From Rhodanobacteraceae bacterium (GTDB taxonomy: Bacteria > Pseudomonadota > Gammaproteobacteria > Xanthomonadales > Rhodanobacteraceae), in NCBI GenBank assembly GCA_025924775.1, contig JAICHS010000181.1, positions 1 through 5,233 on the forward strand: a stretch of 5,233 nucleotides of DNA. The letters are read 5' to 3'. This document shows, one piece after another, positions 5,075-5,233 of this stretch (the first letter of the stretch is position 1; each line of letters begins with the position of its first letter). Under the pieces are notes generated by a model. The model ran no database searches. It worked only from the letters and a program-made list of their open reading frames with translations, and was not told the origin of the DNA. The position numbers were made by a program, and so were the translations under genes.

Positions 5075-5233
5075 TTACATCTTCAACTGGACCCCCGCGT
5101 ACCACGTGCGCCCAAAGGCGGGCTCGAGCCCTGTTTGCCAGACGCGGCTGTAGTACCTGCGATCGGCGAGGTTGCTGACGCCGGCAAGCAGCTTGAGCCA
5201 CGGCGTCACCTGCCAGTCGGATGCGAAGTCCAC
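5075..5233 (-). CDS. TonB-dependent outer-membrane receptor, C-terminal end (partial)
   Basis: The last 52 codons of a gene that begins outside the window run to a TAA at 5077-5075. The peptide has the typical end of a TonB-dependent receptor beta-barrel: alternating strand residues, GVSNLADRRYYSRV (18-31), then GLEPAFGRTWYAGVQLKM. 'N-L-x-D-x-x-Y' followed by 'G-R-T-W-Y-A-G' marks the final two barrel strands and resembles FecA-like siderophore or iron-complex receptors. The substrate cannot be told from this fragment. The last residue is Met, whereas outer-membrane barrels usually end in Phe or Trp as part of the BAM recognition signal. The gene converges on tRNA-Val and probably shares its terminator. 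Confidence 0.85.
   Translation of the reverse strand: MDFASDWQVTPWLKLLAGVSNLADRRYYSRVWQTGLEPAFGRTWYAGVQLKM

Overview
The window is GC-rich, tightly packed bacterial DNA. It is best explained as a piece of a gammaproteobacterial chromosome, probably from the order Xanthomonadales (Xanthomonadaceae or Rhodanobacteraceae). The main reason is that cobalamin-dependent methionine synthase (MetH) is encoded as two adjacent polypeptides, an arrangement I know from that group. A repeat with GTCATTCCGG-type ends and a CCA-encoding tRNA gene fit as well. The assignment rests on protein similarity recalled from memory, not on a search.

Positions 1-4012 (+ strand) hold the split MetH. The first gene (37-1140) encodes the zinc/homocysteine domain and carries an unusual His/Cys-rich insertion. 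The second (1316-4012) encodes the folate-binding, cobalamin-binding and S-adenosylmethionine reactivation domains. All recognisable catalytic motifs are intact, and the break falls in the linker between the homocysteine and folate domains. The 175-nt gap holds a repeat element with 12-bp inverted ends and several internal hairpins. An uninterrupted 60-codon frame spans the gap and overlaps the upstream stop and the downstream start by ATGA at each end, which suggests translational coupling across the repeat.

Positions 4043-4750 (- strand, convergent with metH) hold two small membrane-protein genes. The first transcribed (4750-4430) is a stand-alone LAB_N-family (lipid A biosynthesis N-terminal domain) protein. 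The second (4312-4043) is an 89-residue two-helix protein of unknown function. A palindrome-rich spacer of 117 nt separates them.

Positions 4751-5074 hold a divergent promoter region, a tRNA-Val(CAC) gene (4929-5003) and a strong intrinsic terminator. The tRNA promoter and the LAB_N promoter appear to stand back to back with directly abutting -35 hexamers. The window ends (5075-5233, - strand) in the last 52 residues of a TonB-dependent outer-membrane receptor, converging on the tRNA gene through the shared terminator.

Overall this is mostly ordinary housekeeping DNA. I see no defence system, CRISPR array, transposase or phage gene. The most interesting points are the ATGA-bridged repeat between the two MetH halves, the His-rich insertion, and the abutting divergent promoters.
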